Position numbers and translations under genes: made by a program. A stretch of 64,000 nucleotides of DNA, taken from Peiella sedimenti (GTDB lineage: Bacteria; Pseudomonadota; Alphaproteobacteria; Caulobacterales; Caulobacteraceae). Every line of letters begins with the position of its first letter. Position 1 is the first letter of the stretch. The DNA lies in NCBI RefSeq assembly GCF_030504955.1, contig NZ_JAUKTR010000002.1, forward strand, positions 186,001 to 250,000, in the 5' to 3' direction. The notes under the pieces are model-generated. The model was not told the origin of the DNA, did not search any database, and saw nothing but the letters and a program-made list of their open reading frames with translations. Positions 43,674 to 51,304 of the stretch are shown one piece after another.

Positions 43674-46408
43674 CAGGCGCTCCGCTGATTGCGCAGGCGG
43701 TGGTAAAGATGCGCCGCGCGGAACAGGATCGGGCGGGGAATGAAGGGCCGCAGCCTCAGATAAACCCGCCGCACCAGACTGGGCGGTTTGCGCTGGAGCT
43801 CCTCCAGGAGCAGGTCCTTGCGCCACACCGAGTCGCGCAGCGTCAGATTCTCGGCCGCCGCTCCCACATACTTCATCCGGATGGTGCGCAGTTCGGCCTG
43901 CAGCGCGGCCGTGGCCCTGGCGGTGTCGCGCTCGGCCGTTTCGAGGCGCACGTCAAAGGCGCGCTGCGCTTCCTCCAGGCGCACGTCCAGCGCAGCCGCG
44001 GCGGCGGCGGCCTCCCGCTCCACCTCCTCCAGCCGGCTGGTAAGGCCGGCGATCTGGTTGTCCTTGCGCCAGATGTTGTCCCGCAGCGTAAGGTTCTCGG
44101 CCATGGCGCCCGCGGCGCGCATCTCCGCCGCACGCAATTCGGCGGCGATGTCCGAACCGGTCCCGGTGCGAAGCTCCTCGACCAGCCGCTCGAGCCGCTC
44201 CAGTGAACCGTCCCCATCCGGGGCATCGTGCAGGTCGGCCATGGCCTTGAGGGCGCGGTCCAAAGCCTCGAGGGCCGCGGCCTGCTCCTCCAGCGCAGCG
44301 AGGCGCTCGGCGATCCGTTCAATATCCGAGCGATTGGTGGCGCCGACGCCGTCCCGCCGGGCCAGTTCGGAGATCTGGCCTTCCAAAACAGTCATCTGTT
44401 CGGCGGCGTCCTCCAGCTGAGCCACTAATTTCGAACACTCGTCTTCAGCCGTCCGCTGCTCTTTCCGCACACGAGCGACCTCGCTCGCCAAGTGATCGCG
44501 CGCTCGCTCCAGTTCGGCGATATAGGCGTCCTTCTCGTCGATGCGGCCAGCCAGTTCGTTTCGCGCCTCGACAGCTGCCCGCTGCTCCTTACGGATAACG
44601 GCCACCTCGTTGCCCAAGTTGTCCCGAGCCCGCTCGAGCTCGGCGATGTAGGCGTCTTTTCCAGAGAGAACCCCGGCGTGTGCTTCAGCCGCCCGCTCCA
44701 GTTCGGCCAGGGCTTCGTCACGTGCTTTTTCCGCGGCGGACAGGTCGGCCAAGGCCTGGTCGCGGGCCTTGGCCAGGCTCGCGGCGCGGGCCCCGCCGGC
44801 GGCCAGGGCCTCGGCCGGCAGGCCCGACGTAGCCTTCACGACCGCTTCGCGCGCCTGCTCCAGCTCGGCCAGGGCCTGGTCCCGCGCCTGCTCGAGGCGA
44901 CGGATCTCCTGGTCCCGGGCGGCCAGAGCCGCATTCAGGGCGTCCCGCGCCCTCTCCAGTTCCGCCACGTCGTCGCCCTGGCTCCGCCGCGCCTTCTCCA
45001 GTTCAGCCAGCGCCTCATCGCGGGCCTGCTCCAGCCGGCGCACGTCCTCGATCCAGACGTCGGAGTCCTTGTCGACGGCCTCCCGCGCGCGCGCCAGTTC
45101 GGACGCGACCTGGTCACGCGCGCGCTCCAGCTGGCCGATGTAGTCGTCCTTGATCCGGATGCGGGCCTCGGCGTCCAGCAGGGCGGGGCGCAGCGCCTCA
45201 AGTTCCGCCAGCCGCGCGGCGCGCTCGGCCTGCGTCTCCTGGAGAACCTCGTAGCGGGCCTGAAGACGTGCCGCCTCTGTGCGGGCGCCGATCAGAGCAT
45301 CTTCATCGGCCTTCAGCCGCGCTCGCAAGGATTCCAGTTCCCGGTCTCGACTGCCCTGTTCGGCCCGCAGACGCGCAATCTCTGCCAACAGCACGGCGTC
45401 GGGGGAGGTGACGGCATTCGATGACACAGCCGGAACATGGTGGGGCGCGCCGGGATCCCCGTCCTTGGTGCGGCCAAAGTCGGCCTCACTGCCAGACCCA
45501 GACGGTGCCCGCATCGCAGCGGCTTTGTTGCCAGGTGTCTTCTTCGAGGTCATCGGCTTCGGTGCGCCACTGATGAAATTACTTGTCGCACGCTCCAACT
45601 CCCCCCGCACGGCAAGGTGGTGGGTAGAGTTTTCCGTTTCCCCGTTCAAGGAAAATTTCGCTGCACCGGAAAGCAGTTCCGCCTCGCTGCCGTAGTGCAG
45701 AAAGTCCGCCAGACCCGAAAACCTATAGTTGTCTTCAGCATCGTTAATGAGAAATACCGGGGTGCCAAGTGCGAGACAAGGAAGTGCGGCGTGGATTCGT
45801 GTCGTCACTACTGCCGCGGCCCCGGCATAGGTCGCCAGTAAGCGCTCCGCATCAGCGAGCTTAGTGGTAATTTCCGTTCTCGAAGACTGAGCGTGAGTGA
45901 TGACCTCGACCGGCAGACCGCTCTTACGTTCGACGTGACGCCGAACCGCCTCGCTAACGTCGCAGAGGATAATGCGGCCGGACGCCAAGCCGGCTGTCTT
46001 GGCAGTCAGCGTCAGTGTCAGGCACCCCGAGAAGTAGGCTTCAACCCCCCGGGCTTGCACCGCCTCCAATGTGAACAGGTCTCGAGCCCCCACCTTGTGG
46101 GGAAGCGATCTCCACCAATCTCGATTCTTCTCCGAGAAGAATCCGTCGAGAGCGCGCGGGCTGAAGTGCATGCTTATGGGCAGCAACTCGATCTCTGGCG
46201 CGGGAGGCCAGCGCTCGGGGTCGTGGGCATACCAACCGTTGCCGACGACCTTGACGGAGCCGGGGGCGCCCCCCCAAGGCACGTCGAGTGACTCTCGGTC
46301 TAGCAGAAAGTCCACGCGCGGCAGAAAGCGCAGCGCAGCGAGAGACTGGATTGCATCGCCCGCGTTCTCCGAACGGGGAAAGGTTATAAGTCCAAATGAG
46401 GCGGGCAT
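43673..46408 (-). CDS. Pyruvyl-transferase-like domain fused to a giant coiled coil
   Basis: 911 residues. Residues 1-260 resemble polysaccharide pyruvyl transferases (G-D-A-I-Q-S near 17-22; V-V-T-T-R-I-H-A-A-L-P-C-L-A-L-G-T-P at 200-217). A low-complexity linker (275-335) leads to an almost unbroken coiled coil (about 336-870) rich in L-E-R-A-R-D and A-L-A-E-L units, and a basic, Pro-containing C-terminus (R-P-F-I-P-R-P-I-L). Two near-identical 42-residue repeats (584-625, 626-667) and a second repeat A-E-N-L-T-L-R-D-x2-W-R-K-D at 770 and 852 are visible. It is coupled to the GT2-GT4 gene. The N-terminal domain is less GC-biased at third positions than the coil, suggesting separate origins. 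Function is inferred: envelope glycan modification with a scaffold. Confidence 0.82.
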   Translation of the reverse strand: MPASFGLITFPRSENAGDAIQSLAALRFLPRVDFLLDRESLDVPWGGAPGSVKVVGNGWYAHDPERWPPAPEIELLPISMHFSPRALDGFFSEKNRDWWRSLPHKVGARDLFTLEAVQARGVEAYFSGCLTLTLTAKTAGLASGRIILCDVSEAVRRHVERKSGLPVEVITHAQSSRTEITTKLADAERLLATYAGAAAVVTTRIHAALPCLALGTPVFLINDAEDNYRFSGLADFLHYGSEAELLSGAAKFSLNGETENSTHHLAVRGELERATSNFISGAPKPMTSKKTPGNKAAAMRAPSGSGSEADFGRTKDGDPGAPHHVPAVSSNAVTSPDAVLLAEIARLRAEQGSRDRELESLRARLKADEDALIGARTEAARLQARYEVLQETQAERAARLAELEALRPALLDAEARIRIKDDYIGQLERARDQVASELARAREAVDKDSDVWIEDVRRLEQARDEALAELEKARRSQGDDVAELERARDALNAALAARDQEIRRLEQARDQALAELEQAREAVVKATSGLPAEALAAGGARAASLAKARDQALADLSAAEKARDEALAELERAAEAHAGVLSGKDAYIAELERARDNLGNEVAVIRKEQRAAVEARNELAGRIDEKDAYIAELERARDHLASEVARVRKEQRTAEDECSKLVAQLEDAAEQMTVLEGQISELARRDGVGATNRSDIERIAERLAALEEQAAALEALDRALKAMADLHDAPDGDGSLERLERLVEELRTGTGSDIAAELRAAEMRAAGAMAENLTLRDNIWRKDNQIAGLTSRLEEVEREAAAAAAALDVRLEEAQRAFDVRLETAERDTARATAALQAELRTIRMKYVGAAAENLTLRDSVWRKDLLLEELQRKPPSLVRRVYLRLRPFIPRPILFRAAHLYHRLRNQRSA
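44408..44659 (-). repeat. Two tandem 126-bp coding repeats in the coiled coil
   Basis: Copy 1 (44534-44659) and copy 2 (44408-44533) encode 42 residues each, both starting K-D-A-Y-I-A-E-L-E-R-A-R-D and sharing R-K-E-Q-R. A more diverged relative (K-D-D-Y-I-G-Q-L-E-R-A-R-D) lies at residues 420-432. The 42-residue period equals six heptads, so duplication keeps the coiled-coil register. Confidence 0.8.
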
Positions 46409-46516
46409 GGCACCGTGGGGGTCACTAGGGTGTCGCGGGGCTCGACTTATCGCACAGCCCTGTGTGAAACGGACCGTACCTTGGGCAGGTTCTGTGCTCG
46501 TGGGGAAGACGCAACG

Positions 46517-46711
46517 ATGCCGGGCGAACCAAACTACGGCCTACCTTGGCCGCCAAAGCCATGGAAGCATCCCGTAGCGTTTGCGCGTTGGTGCCTCGGC
46601 TTGACGGGTTTTCTGGCCATCGGCTTGATGTTGTTGTTGAATACACCTCTAGGCGGACCACTTATGTCAGCGATCGCACGCTTCGTGTCGGCTTCAGTTG
46701 GCGAATCTTAG
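46517..46711 (+). CDS. Small single-pass membrane protein
   Basis: 64 residues. A Pro/Trp-rich start (P-N-Y-G-L-P-W-P-P-K-P-W-K-H) precedes one clear membrane helix (about 24-43: W-C-L-G-L-T-G-F-L-A-I-G-L-M-L-L-L) and an amphipathic C-terminus (M-S-A-I-A-R-F-V-S-A). I do not recognise it. It is divergent from the coiled-coil gene and shares its 108-bp upstream region. The DNA is less GC-rich than the surrounding genes. An overlapping frame from 46546 (the methyltransferase frame) is open through it, so coding here is likely but not certain. Confidence 0.5.
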   Translation: MPGEPNYGLPWPPKPWKHPVAFARWCLGLTGFLAIGLMLLLNTPLGGPLMSAIARFVSASVGES

Positions 46712-46761
46712 CCTCCTTCACGGCGACAGATTCCGACATTAGAGCATACTGGAATGGCTTG

Positions 46762-47280
46762 ATGGCGTTCAATCTTGAGCATCAACAGTCGCCCGTCTGG
46801 GTGGAGCGGGCAACTACAGCTGTGGAGTTGCTACAAGCGGTGCCCTTGGAAGGGACCTTGCGGATCGCAGATGTTGGCTGCGGCGACGGAAAACTTAAGA
46901 TTGCACTAGGTGCGCTTGACCGTCCCTGGACCTGGGCGGGGTTCGATCTCCTTCCACAGGACGTTCTGGTCCAACAGTTCGATATCACGACTGATTATCT
47001 GCCAGATCAGGCTTTTGATGTGGCCGTGTGCTTGGGGGTACTTGAGTATATTGAGGCGCCTGCGGCAGCCTTGGAAAGGCTATCTGCTCGTGTTCCGTTA
47101 GTCCTGTTTAGCTACAGTTTCCCCCATTCAGACGAGCCGGTACCAGAATGGGTGGAACCTCGAAGAGGTCGGGACGACATCATTCGATGTATCCGCGACG
47201 CCCGACTGGAGCGTTGCGCGATGAGCGCGTGTACCGAAGGTCAGATAGAGCTGTCTCTCTGCCGCCGCAAAGCCGAGTGA
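46762..47280 (+). CDS. Small class I SAM-dependent methyltransferase
   Basis: 172 residues: motif I I-A-D-V-G-C-G-D-G-K-L-K (about 36-47), W-A-G-F-D-L-L at beta-2, and D-V-A-V-C-L-G-V-L-E-Y-I at beta-4, the acidic/aromatic position used by many methyltransferases. It lacks a recognisable substrate domain. The start is uncertain: the frame is open from 46546 and Y-W-N-G-L-M could begin at the TTG at 46759 or ATG at 46762, neither with a good ribosome site. AT-rich wobble positions (for example GAC-ATT-AGA-GCA) set it apart from its neighbours and point to transfer. Confidence 0.72.
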   Translation: MAFNLEHQQSPVWVERATTAVELLQAVPLEGTLRIADVGCGDGKLKIALGALDRPWTWAGFDLLPQDVLVQQFDITTDYLPDQAFDVAVCLGVLEYIEAPAAALERLSARVPLVLFSYSFPHSDEPVPEWVEPRRGRDDIIRCIRDARLERCAMSACTEGQIELSLCRRKAE

Positions 47281-47384
47281 CCGGGGCGGTGATTACCCGG
47301 TCAACAACCTTCGCCTTCGGGTCGGTCAGCATGCTGGACTAGGGGCGCAGGGCTGAACTAGGTCGCGTTTTGGGGACCTGCGAA

Positions 47385-47726
47385 TCAGTCCCCTGCTCCG
47401 GGCTCCGGCGAGAAGTAGGCCTCGAACTTGCCGGTCTGGTCCTTGTACAGCTCCCAGTCCGGGGCATGGGGCTTCTTCTTGGTGATGCGCGGCCACTTGG
47501 CGGAATATTCCGTGTTGATGGCCAGCCACTTGCCGTCGGGCGTGTCCTCGGTGTCCGGCTTGATGGCGTCGATCGGACATTCCGGCACGCAGACGCCGCA
47601 GTCGATGCACTCGTCCGGATTGATGGCCAGGAAGTTCTCGCCCTCATAGAAGCAGTCGACCGGACAGACGATGACGCAGTCGGTCAGCTTGCACTTCACG
47701 CAGGCGTCAGTGACGATGAAAGTCAT
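47385..47726 (-). CDS. fdxA: Seven-iron ferredoxin FdxA
   Basis: 113 residues. Cys9, Cys17 and Cys50 fit a 3Fe-4S site and Cys21, Cys40, Cys43 and Cys46 a 4Fe-4S site, exactly one residue offset from Azotobacter ferredoxin I; an extra Cys25 matches its free cysteine. The long C-terminal extension (W-P-R-I-T-K-K-K) is family-typical. Its gene starts 15 bp after the stop of the radical SAM gene on the same strand, so it may supply that enzyme with electrons, although FdxA is usually a general carrier. Confidence 0.95.
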   Translation of the reverse strand: MTFIVTDACVKCKLTDCVIVCPVDCFYEGENFLAINPDECIDCGVCVPECPIDAIKPDTEDTPDGKWLAINTEYSAKWPRITKKKPHAPDWELYKDQTGKFEAYFSPEPGAGD

Positions 47727-47741
47727 TGCGATGTTGTCCGA

Positions 47742-49154
47742 TCAGGCGGCGCCGGCGCCGTTCAGGCTGGCCTCATAGGCCGAGACGATCTCGGTATAGG
47801 CGGGACTGATATAGGCGTTGACGCCCAGGGCCTTGGCGCGGCGCTTGGCCTCGACAATGGCCGGTCCCAGAAGCTCAGGATAGTAGATCAGGTTGGTCGA
47901 CTTGTCGTCGAGCCCGCCATCGATCAGGTGGATGATGTGGACGTGCTCCACGCCCATCTCGTGGGCCAGGTTCATGAAGTCGGGGATCTCCTCGACGTTC
48001 GCCCGCTGGGACACGAAGTTGATGAAGACGTCGGGCTTGGTCATCCCCCGCTCCTTCTTTCGCTTCTGAAGGTGCTTGAGGTTGGCGACCACGCGCTCGA
48101 AGGACGACTTGCGCATGATGGACTCGGCGGTCTTGGCCGTGGCGCCGTGCAGCGAGACGGTCATCATGTCGAGCCCCGCGTCGAGCAGCTTCTCGGCGAA
48201 GGCGGGCACCAGCGGCGTGGCGTTGGTGGTGATGGCGGTGAAGGCGCCCTTCGACTTGGCCAGGGCGATCAGGTCGAAGATGTCCTTGTTCAGCAGCGGC
48301 TCGGCATAGGCCCCCACGAAGTGGGCGGTCTTGACGTTCATGGCGCCGCAGATCTCGGTGAACTCCTCCAGCGACAGGCGGTAGTACTCGTCGCGGGCGA
48401 CGCCCTTGTCGTCGTGCAGCACCGCCGGCGGGCACATGATGCACGAGACGTTGCAGCGGTTCAGGGTGTTGAAGTCGATGTAGACCGGCAGTTCGCGGCC
48501 GGCGATGATCGATTCCGGCAGGGCGGTGTTGAAGGTCGTTTCGCCCAACTCAAGAGAGTCGGCGGCCGCCTGCCGCCAGCCTGGGAAATGCATCAGTCGA
48601 GTGAGGCCGCCCTTTCGAGGCTCGGCTGGGGCGGGTCTGTCAAGTTCGGGAAGGGGATGAACCTCAAGGCCCAAGTCCGGCGCTTGAGCCGCATACTCGG
48701 CATACCGGTCACACCAGCGCCGGATCAGTCCCAGGGTTTCAGCGTCACGGACGCCCGAACTATAGGCGAACAGGGCTAGGTGCAGCTGGAACATCCAGGC
48801 TTCACCGTGGAAGCGGTACTCGCACGCGGCGCAGTAGGGCTCCAGCTGATCCCCGGTCATCAGGGATTTGCGGATGTGGCGGTACTTCTCGCCGGCCCAG
48901 ACCTCGGCCATGCCGATCTTCTGGGCGTTGCCCATGTTGGTTTCGCGCGCATAGCCGAAGGTGCTGGAGGCCGAGCACAGGCGGATGGAGCCGTCCGGCT
49001 CCTGACAGGGCGTAGTGAACGCCAGCATACATAGGGGCGTCCGCTTGGTTCCATCCAGGGGATAAACATGGTTCTTCAGCGCCTCGGCGCGTACGGCTGT
49101 CGCATCATTTGGCGACTCCTCCGAGGGCGTAACCGTGTCGATAAGCGTTACCAT
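47742..49154 (-). CDS. Radical SAM enzyme with N-terminal SPASM-like domain
   Basis: 470 residues. The 4Fe-4S/SAM site C-N-V-S-C-I-M-C is at 234-241 (C-x3-C-x2-C), followed by a TIM-barrel core (G-A-Y-A-E-P-L-L-N at 281-289; T-T-N-A-T-P-L at 309-315; V-S-L-H-G-A at 333-338). Before it, residues 42-111 read like a SPASM domain: Cys42, Cys50, D-G-S-I-R-L-C60, M-G-N-A, E-V-W and C108-A-A-C111. SPASM domains bind auxiliary clusters and are normally C-terminal, so the order is reversed. It uses SAM cleavage for a radical step on an unknown substrate. The neighbours are methyltransferases and a ferredoxin. Confidence 0.85.
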   Translation of the reverse strand: MVTLIDTVTPSEESPNDATAVRAEALKNHVYPLDGTKRTPLCMLAFTTPCQEPDGSIRLCSASSTFGYARETNMGNAQKIGMAEVWAGEKYRHIRKSLMTGDQLEPYCAACEYRFHGEAWMFQLHLALFAYSSGVRDAETLGLIRRWCDRYAEYAAQAPDLGLEVHPLPELDRPAPAEPRKGGLTRLMHFPGWRQAAADSLELGETTFNTALPESIIAGRELPVYIDFNTLNRCNVSCIMCPPAVLHDDKGVARDEYYRLSLEEFTEICGAMNVKTAHFVGAYAEPLLNKDIFDLIALAKSKGAFTAITTNATPLVPAFAEKLLDAGLDMMTVSLHGATAKTAESIMRKSSFERVVANLKHLQKRKKERGMTKPDVFINFVSQRANVEEIPDFMNLAHEMGVEHVHIIHLIDGGLDDKSTNLIYYPELLGPAIVEAKRRAKALGVNAYISPAYTEIVSAYEASLNGAGAA

Positions 49155-49288
49155 TCAGCGTGGATCATCTTTGGCCGTATCATAGAGCAATGGGCTACAT
49201 GCCACAGGCGCGCCCTTAAGAACACCGCCTGCCCCACATGAGTGCGGTTTCGCCGCGCCAGCGCGTTGGGGCCGCCATGCCCTTCGGA

Positions 49289-49316
49289 TTGGCGGGAGCC
49301 GCCTCACCTCCTATAA
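49289..49316 (+). promoter_or_regulatory. Promoter of the first zinc-ribbon methyltransferase
   Basis: TTGGCG (49289-49294) and CTATAA (49311-49316) are 16 nt apart, and the ATG is 26 nt after the -10. The same pair with the same spacing occurs before the paralogue at 50411, which argues that it is functional. Confidence 0.6.
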
Positions 49317-49342
49317 GCGCTCGAAATCCAAAGGGGTCGCGC

Positions 49343-50227
49343 ATGTCCACGGTTCTCCCGCTCGTCGCCGGGCACACGTACGAAACGGACGTGGCCTGCG
49401 CCATGTGCGGCTCCAGGCGCCAGCACGTCCTGCCGCCCTCAGCCAACGCTGACATGGCCAAGCTGCGCGAGGCCTGGGGCTGCACCTTCGTCGAGTGCCA
49501 GGACTGCGGGCTGCGGTACTATTCGCCCCGGCTGGACGAAACCTACGCCGTTCAGACCTATCTGGAAGGCGGCGAGGCCGAGTCCGAGGCCATCAGCATG
49601 ATGGAGAAGGGCGTCTTCTTCGGGGAGCCCGAAGGCGGCGCCGAGCATCAGATCGCTCTGCTCAAGCAGCTTTACACCGGCATCTTCGACCGGATCTGCG
49701 AACAGTACATCGCCGCCAACGGCCGCCCGCCGCGCACCATGTTCGAGGTGGGCACCTCGGTCGGCTGGTTCTCCAAGGCCGCCACGGAGCGGGCCATAGA
49801 GCGCTGGGGGCGGTTCGAGACGGCCGGCTGCGACGCCAACGTGTTCAGCGCCCGGATGGCCCGCGAACGCAACGGGCTGAACGTCCAGGGCTGTGTCTTC
49901 AGCGCCTACAAGGCGGCCCCTGAACAGCAGGGCCATTACGACCTCATCGTCGCTTACGACTTCCTTGAGCACACCTACTCGCCGTTCACGGACCTGAAGA
50001 AGCTGCACGGCCTGGCGGCGCCCAAGGGCATGCTGGCGGTGAAGACCTTTGTCGATGACCTGGACCCGACCGGGTCGATGATCCATCCCGTCTTCCACCA
50101 CCACCACTTCACGCGGGCCACCCTGCGCGAGATCATCGAGCGGTCCGGCTGGCGTATCCTGGAGTTCGACGACACGAGCGAGGCGGTCTACGCCCAGGTT
50201 TCCGTCTTCGCCGAAAAGATCGGCTAG
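49343..50227 (+). CDS. Methyltransferase with N-terminal zinc ribbon, copy 1
   Basis: 294 residues. An N-terminal four-Cys zinc ribbon (Cys19/Cys22 and Cys52/Cys55, in C-A-M-C and C-Q-D-C-G-L-R-Y-Y-S-P-R) precedes a class I SAM domain with motif I F-E-V-G-T-S-V-G-W-F-S (134-144) and D-F-L-E-H (206-210). The His after L-E is the usual catalytic/structural residue in this group, which includes C- and O-methyltransferases of sugars and glycans. Substrate unknown. The ATG follows AAGGGG and is supported by alignment with copy 2. It is divergent from the radical SAM gene. Confidence 0.88.
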   Translation: MSTVLPLVAGHTYETDVACAMCGSRRQHVLPPSANADMAKLREAWGCTFVECQDCGLRYYSPRLDETYAVQTYLEGGEAESEAISMMEKGVFFGEPEGGAEHQIALLKQLYTGIFDRICEQYIAANGRPPRTMFEVGTSVGWFSKAATERAIERWGRFETAGCDANVFSARMARERNGLNVQGCVFSAYKAAPEQQGHYDLIVAYDFLEHTYSPFTDLKKLHGLAAPKGMLAVKTFVDDLDPTGSMIHPVFHHHHFTRATLREIIERSGWRILEFDDTSEAVYAQVSVFAEKIG

Positions 50228-50358
50228 GGCTTTCGCAGCATGAAGCCCCGACTCTCCGTCTGCTGACGCGGCCGGGCGCGGACCCCGTTGAGCCGGGAGG
50301 GGCCCAAAAGGGCGGTCAGCAAGCGCGCCACGAGAAGCGCCCGAATCCGCTCTCGGCA

Positions 50359-50386
50359 TTGGCCCCGGATGGCTCAGTCTCTATAA
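50359..50386 (+). promoter_or_regulatory. Promoter of the second zinc-ribbon methyltransferase
   Basis: TTGGCC (50359-50364) and CTATAA (50381-50386), spacing 16 nt, match the element upstream of copy 1. The -10 is 24 nt from the ATG. Confidence 0.6.
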
Positions 50387-50410
50387 AAGGCCATGCTGAA
50401 AGAGGCCCCC

Positions 50411-51289
50411 ATGTCCACAGTCGTCCCCCTCGTACCCGCGCATAAGTACGAAACGGATGCGGCCTGCGCTATGTGCGGCTCGGCCAGTCGCCGTGTGATG
50501 CCGATGCCCGCCAATGAAGACGCCGCGCGTCTTCGTGAGACGTGGGGCTGCACCTTCGTCGAATGTGAAGACTGCGGCCTGCGCTTCTATTCGCCTCGCC
50601 TGGAAGAAGAATATGCGGTGTGCACTCAACTCGAGGATGGCGCCGAAGAAGAAGCGATCAGCTTAATCGAAAAGGGGCTGCTCTTCGGTGAGCCTGCCGG
50701 AGGCCCGGAAAGCCAGATCAAGAGGCTGAAAGCGGTTTACACAGAGATTTTCGATCAGTTGTGCGAGCGGTACCTAGCCGCGAACGGCCGCCCACCGCGA
50801 AGCATGTTTGAAGTCGGCGCTTCCGTCGGATGGTTTTCTCGCGCAGCCACGGATCGCGCCGTGGCGCAATGGGGGCGCTTCGACACGGCTGGCTGCGACG
50901 TCAATATCTTCAGCGCCCGTTTGGCACGTGAGCGGAACGGCCTTAACGTACAGGGCCAAACGCTGAGAAGCTACCAGGTGGCGGCGGATCAATACGGCCG
51001 CTATGATCTCATTGCGGCTTACGGAGCACTAGAGCAATCCTATTCGCCGCGAACCGATCTGTTGAAACTTCATAGCATGGCTGCGCCCGGAGGCCTTCTG
51101 GCCACCAAAACCTTCGTGGACGACTTCGATCCCGATGGAGCCATGATCCATCCCCTTTACCACCCTCATCATTTTACGCTCTCAACCCTGAGAGAGATGG
51201 TGGAGCGGACTGGTTGGCGGATAATGGAATTCGACGACCAGAGTGACCGTGGCTTCGCGCAGGTATCCATCGTCGCGCAGAAGATTTAA
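50411..51289 (+). CDS. Methyltransferase with N-terminal zinc ribbon, copy 2 (motif degenerate)
   Basis: 292 residues, a tandem paralogue of the gene at 49343 over its full length, with the same zinc ribbon (C19-A-M-C22, C52-E-D-C55) and motif I F-E-V-G-A-S-V-G-W-F-S (133-143). Where copy 1 has Y-D-F-L-E-H, copy 2 has Y-G-A-L-E-Q, so the acidic residue and the His are both lost; it may be inactive or have a new role such as a partner subunit. The third positions of its codons are less GC-biased than in copy 1. The ATG at 50411 was chosen by alignment with copy 1 rather than the ATG at 50393. Confidence 0.85.
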   Translation: MSTVVPLVPAHKYETDAACAMCGSASRRVMPMPANEDAARLRETWGCTFVECEDCGLRFYSPRLEEEYAVCTQLEDGAEEEAISLIEKGLLFGEPAGGPESQIKRLKAVYTEIFDQLCERYLAANGRPPRSMFEVGASVGWFSRAATDRAVAQWGRFDTAGCDVNIFSARLARERNGLNVQGQTLRSYQVAADQYGRYDLIAAYGALEQSYSPRTDLLKLHSMAAPGGLLATKTFVDDFDPDGAMIHPLYHPHHFTLSTLREMVERTGWRIMEFDDQSDRGFAQVSIVAQKI

Positions 51290-51304
51290 ACGTAAGTGCT
51301 GGGG

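Noticed and set aside
46415..46516. Extension of the small membrane protein to an ATG-like start at 46415
   Set aside because: The added 34 residues are charged and uneven in composition, and the ATG at 46517 starts the plausible protein.
50228..50358. Small hairpin GGGCTT/AAGCCC after methyltransferase copy 1
   Set aside because: Only 6 bp, long loop and no T-run, so termination is not supported.
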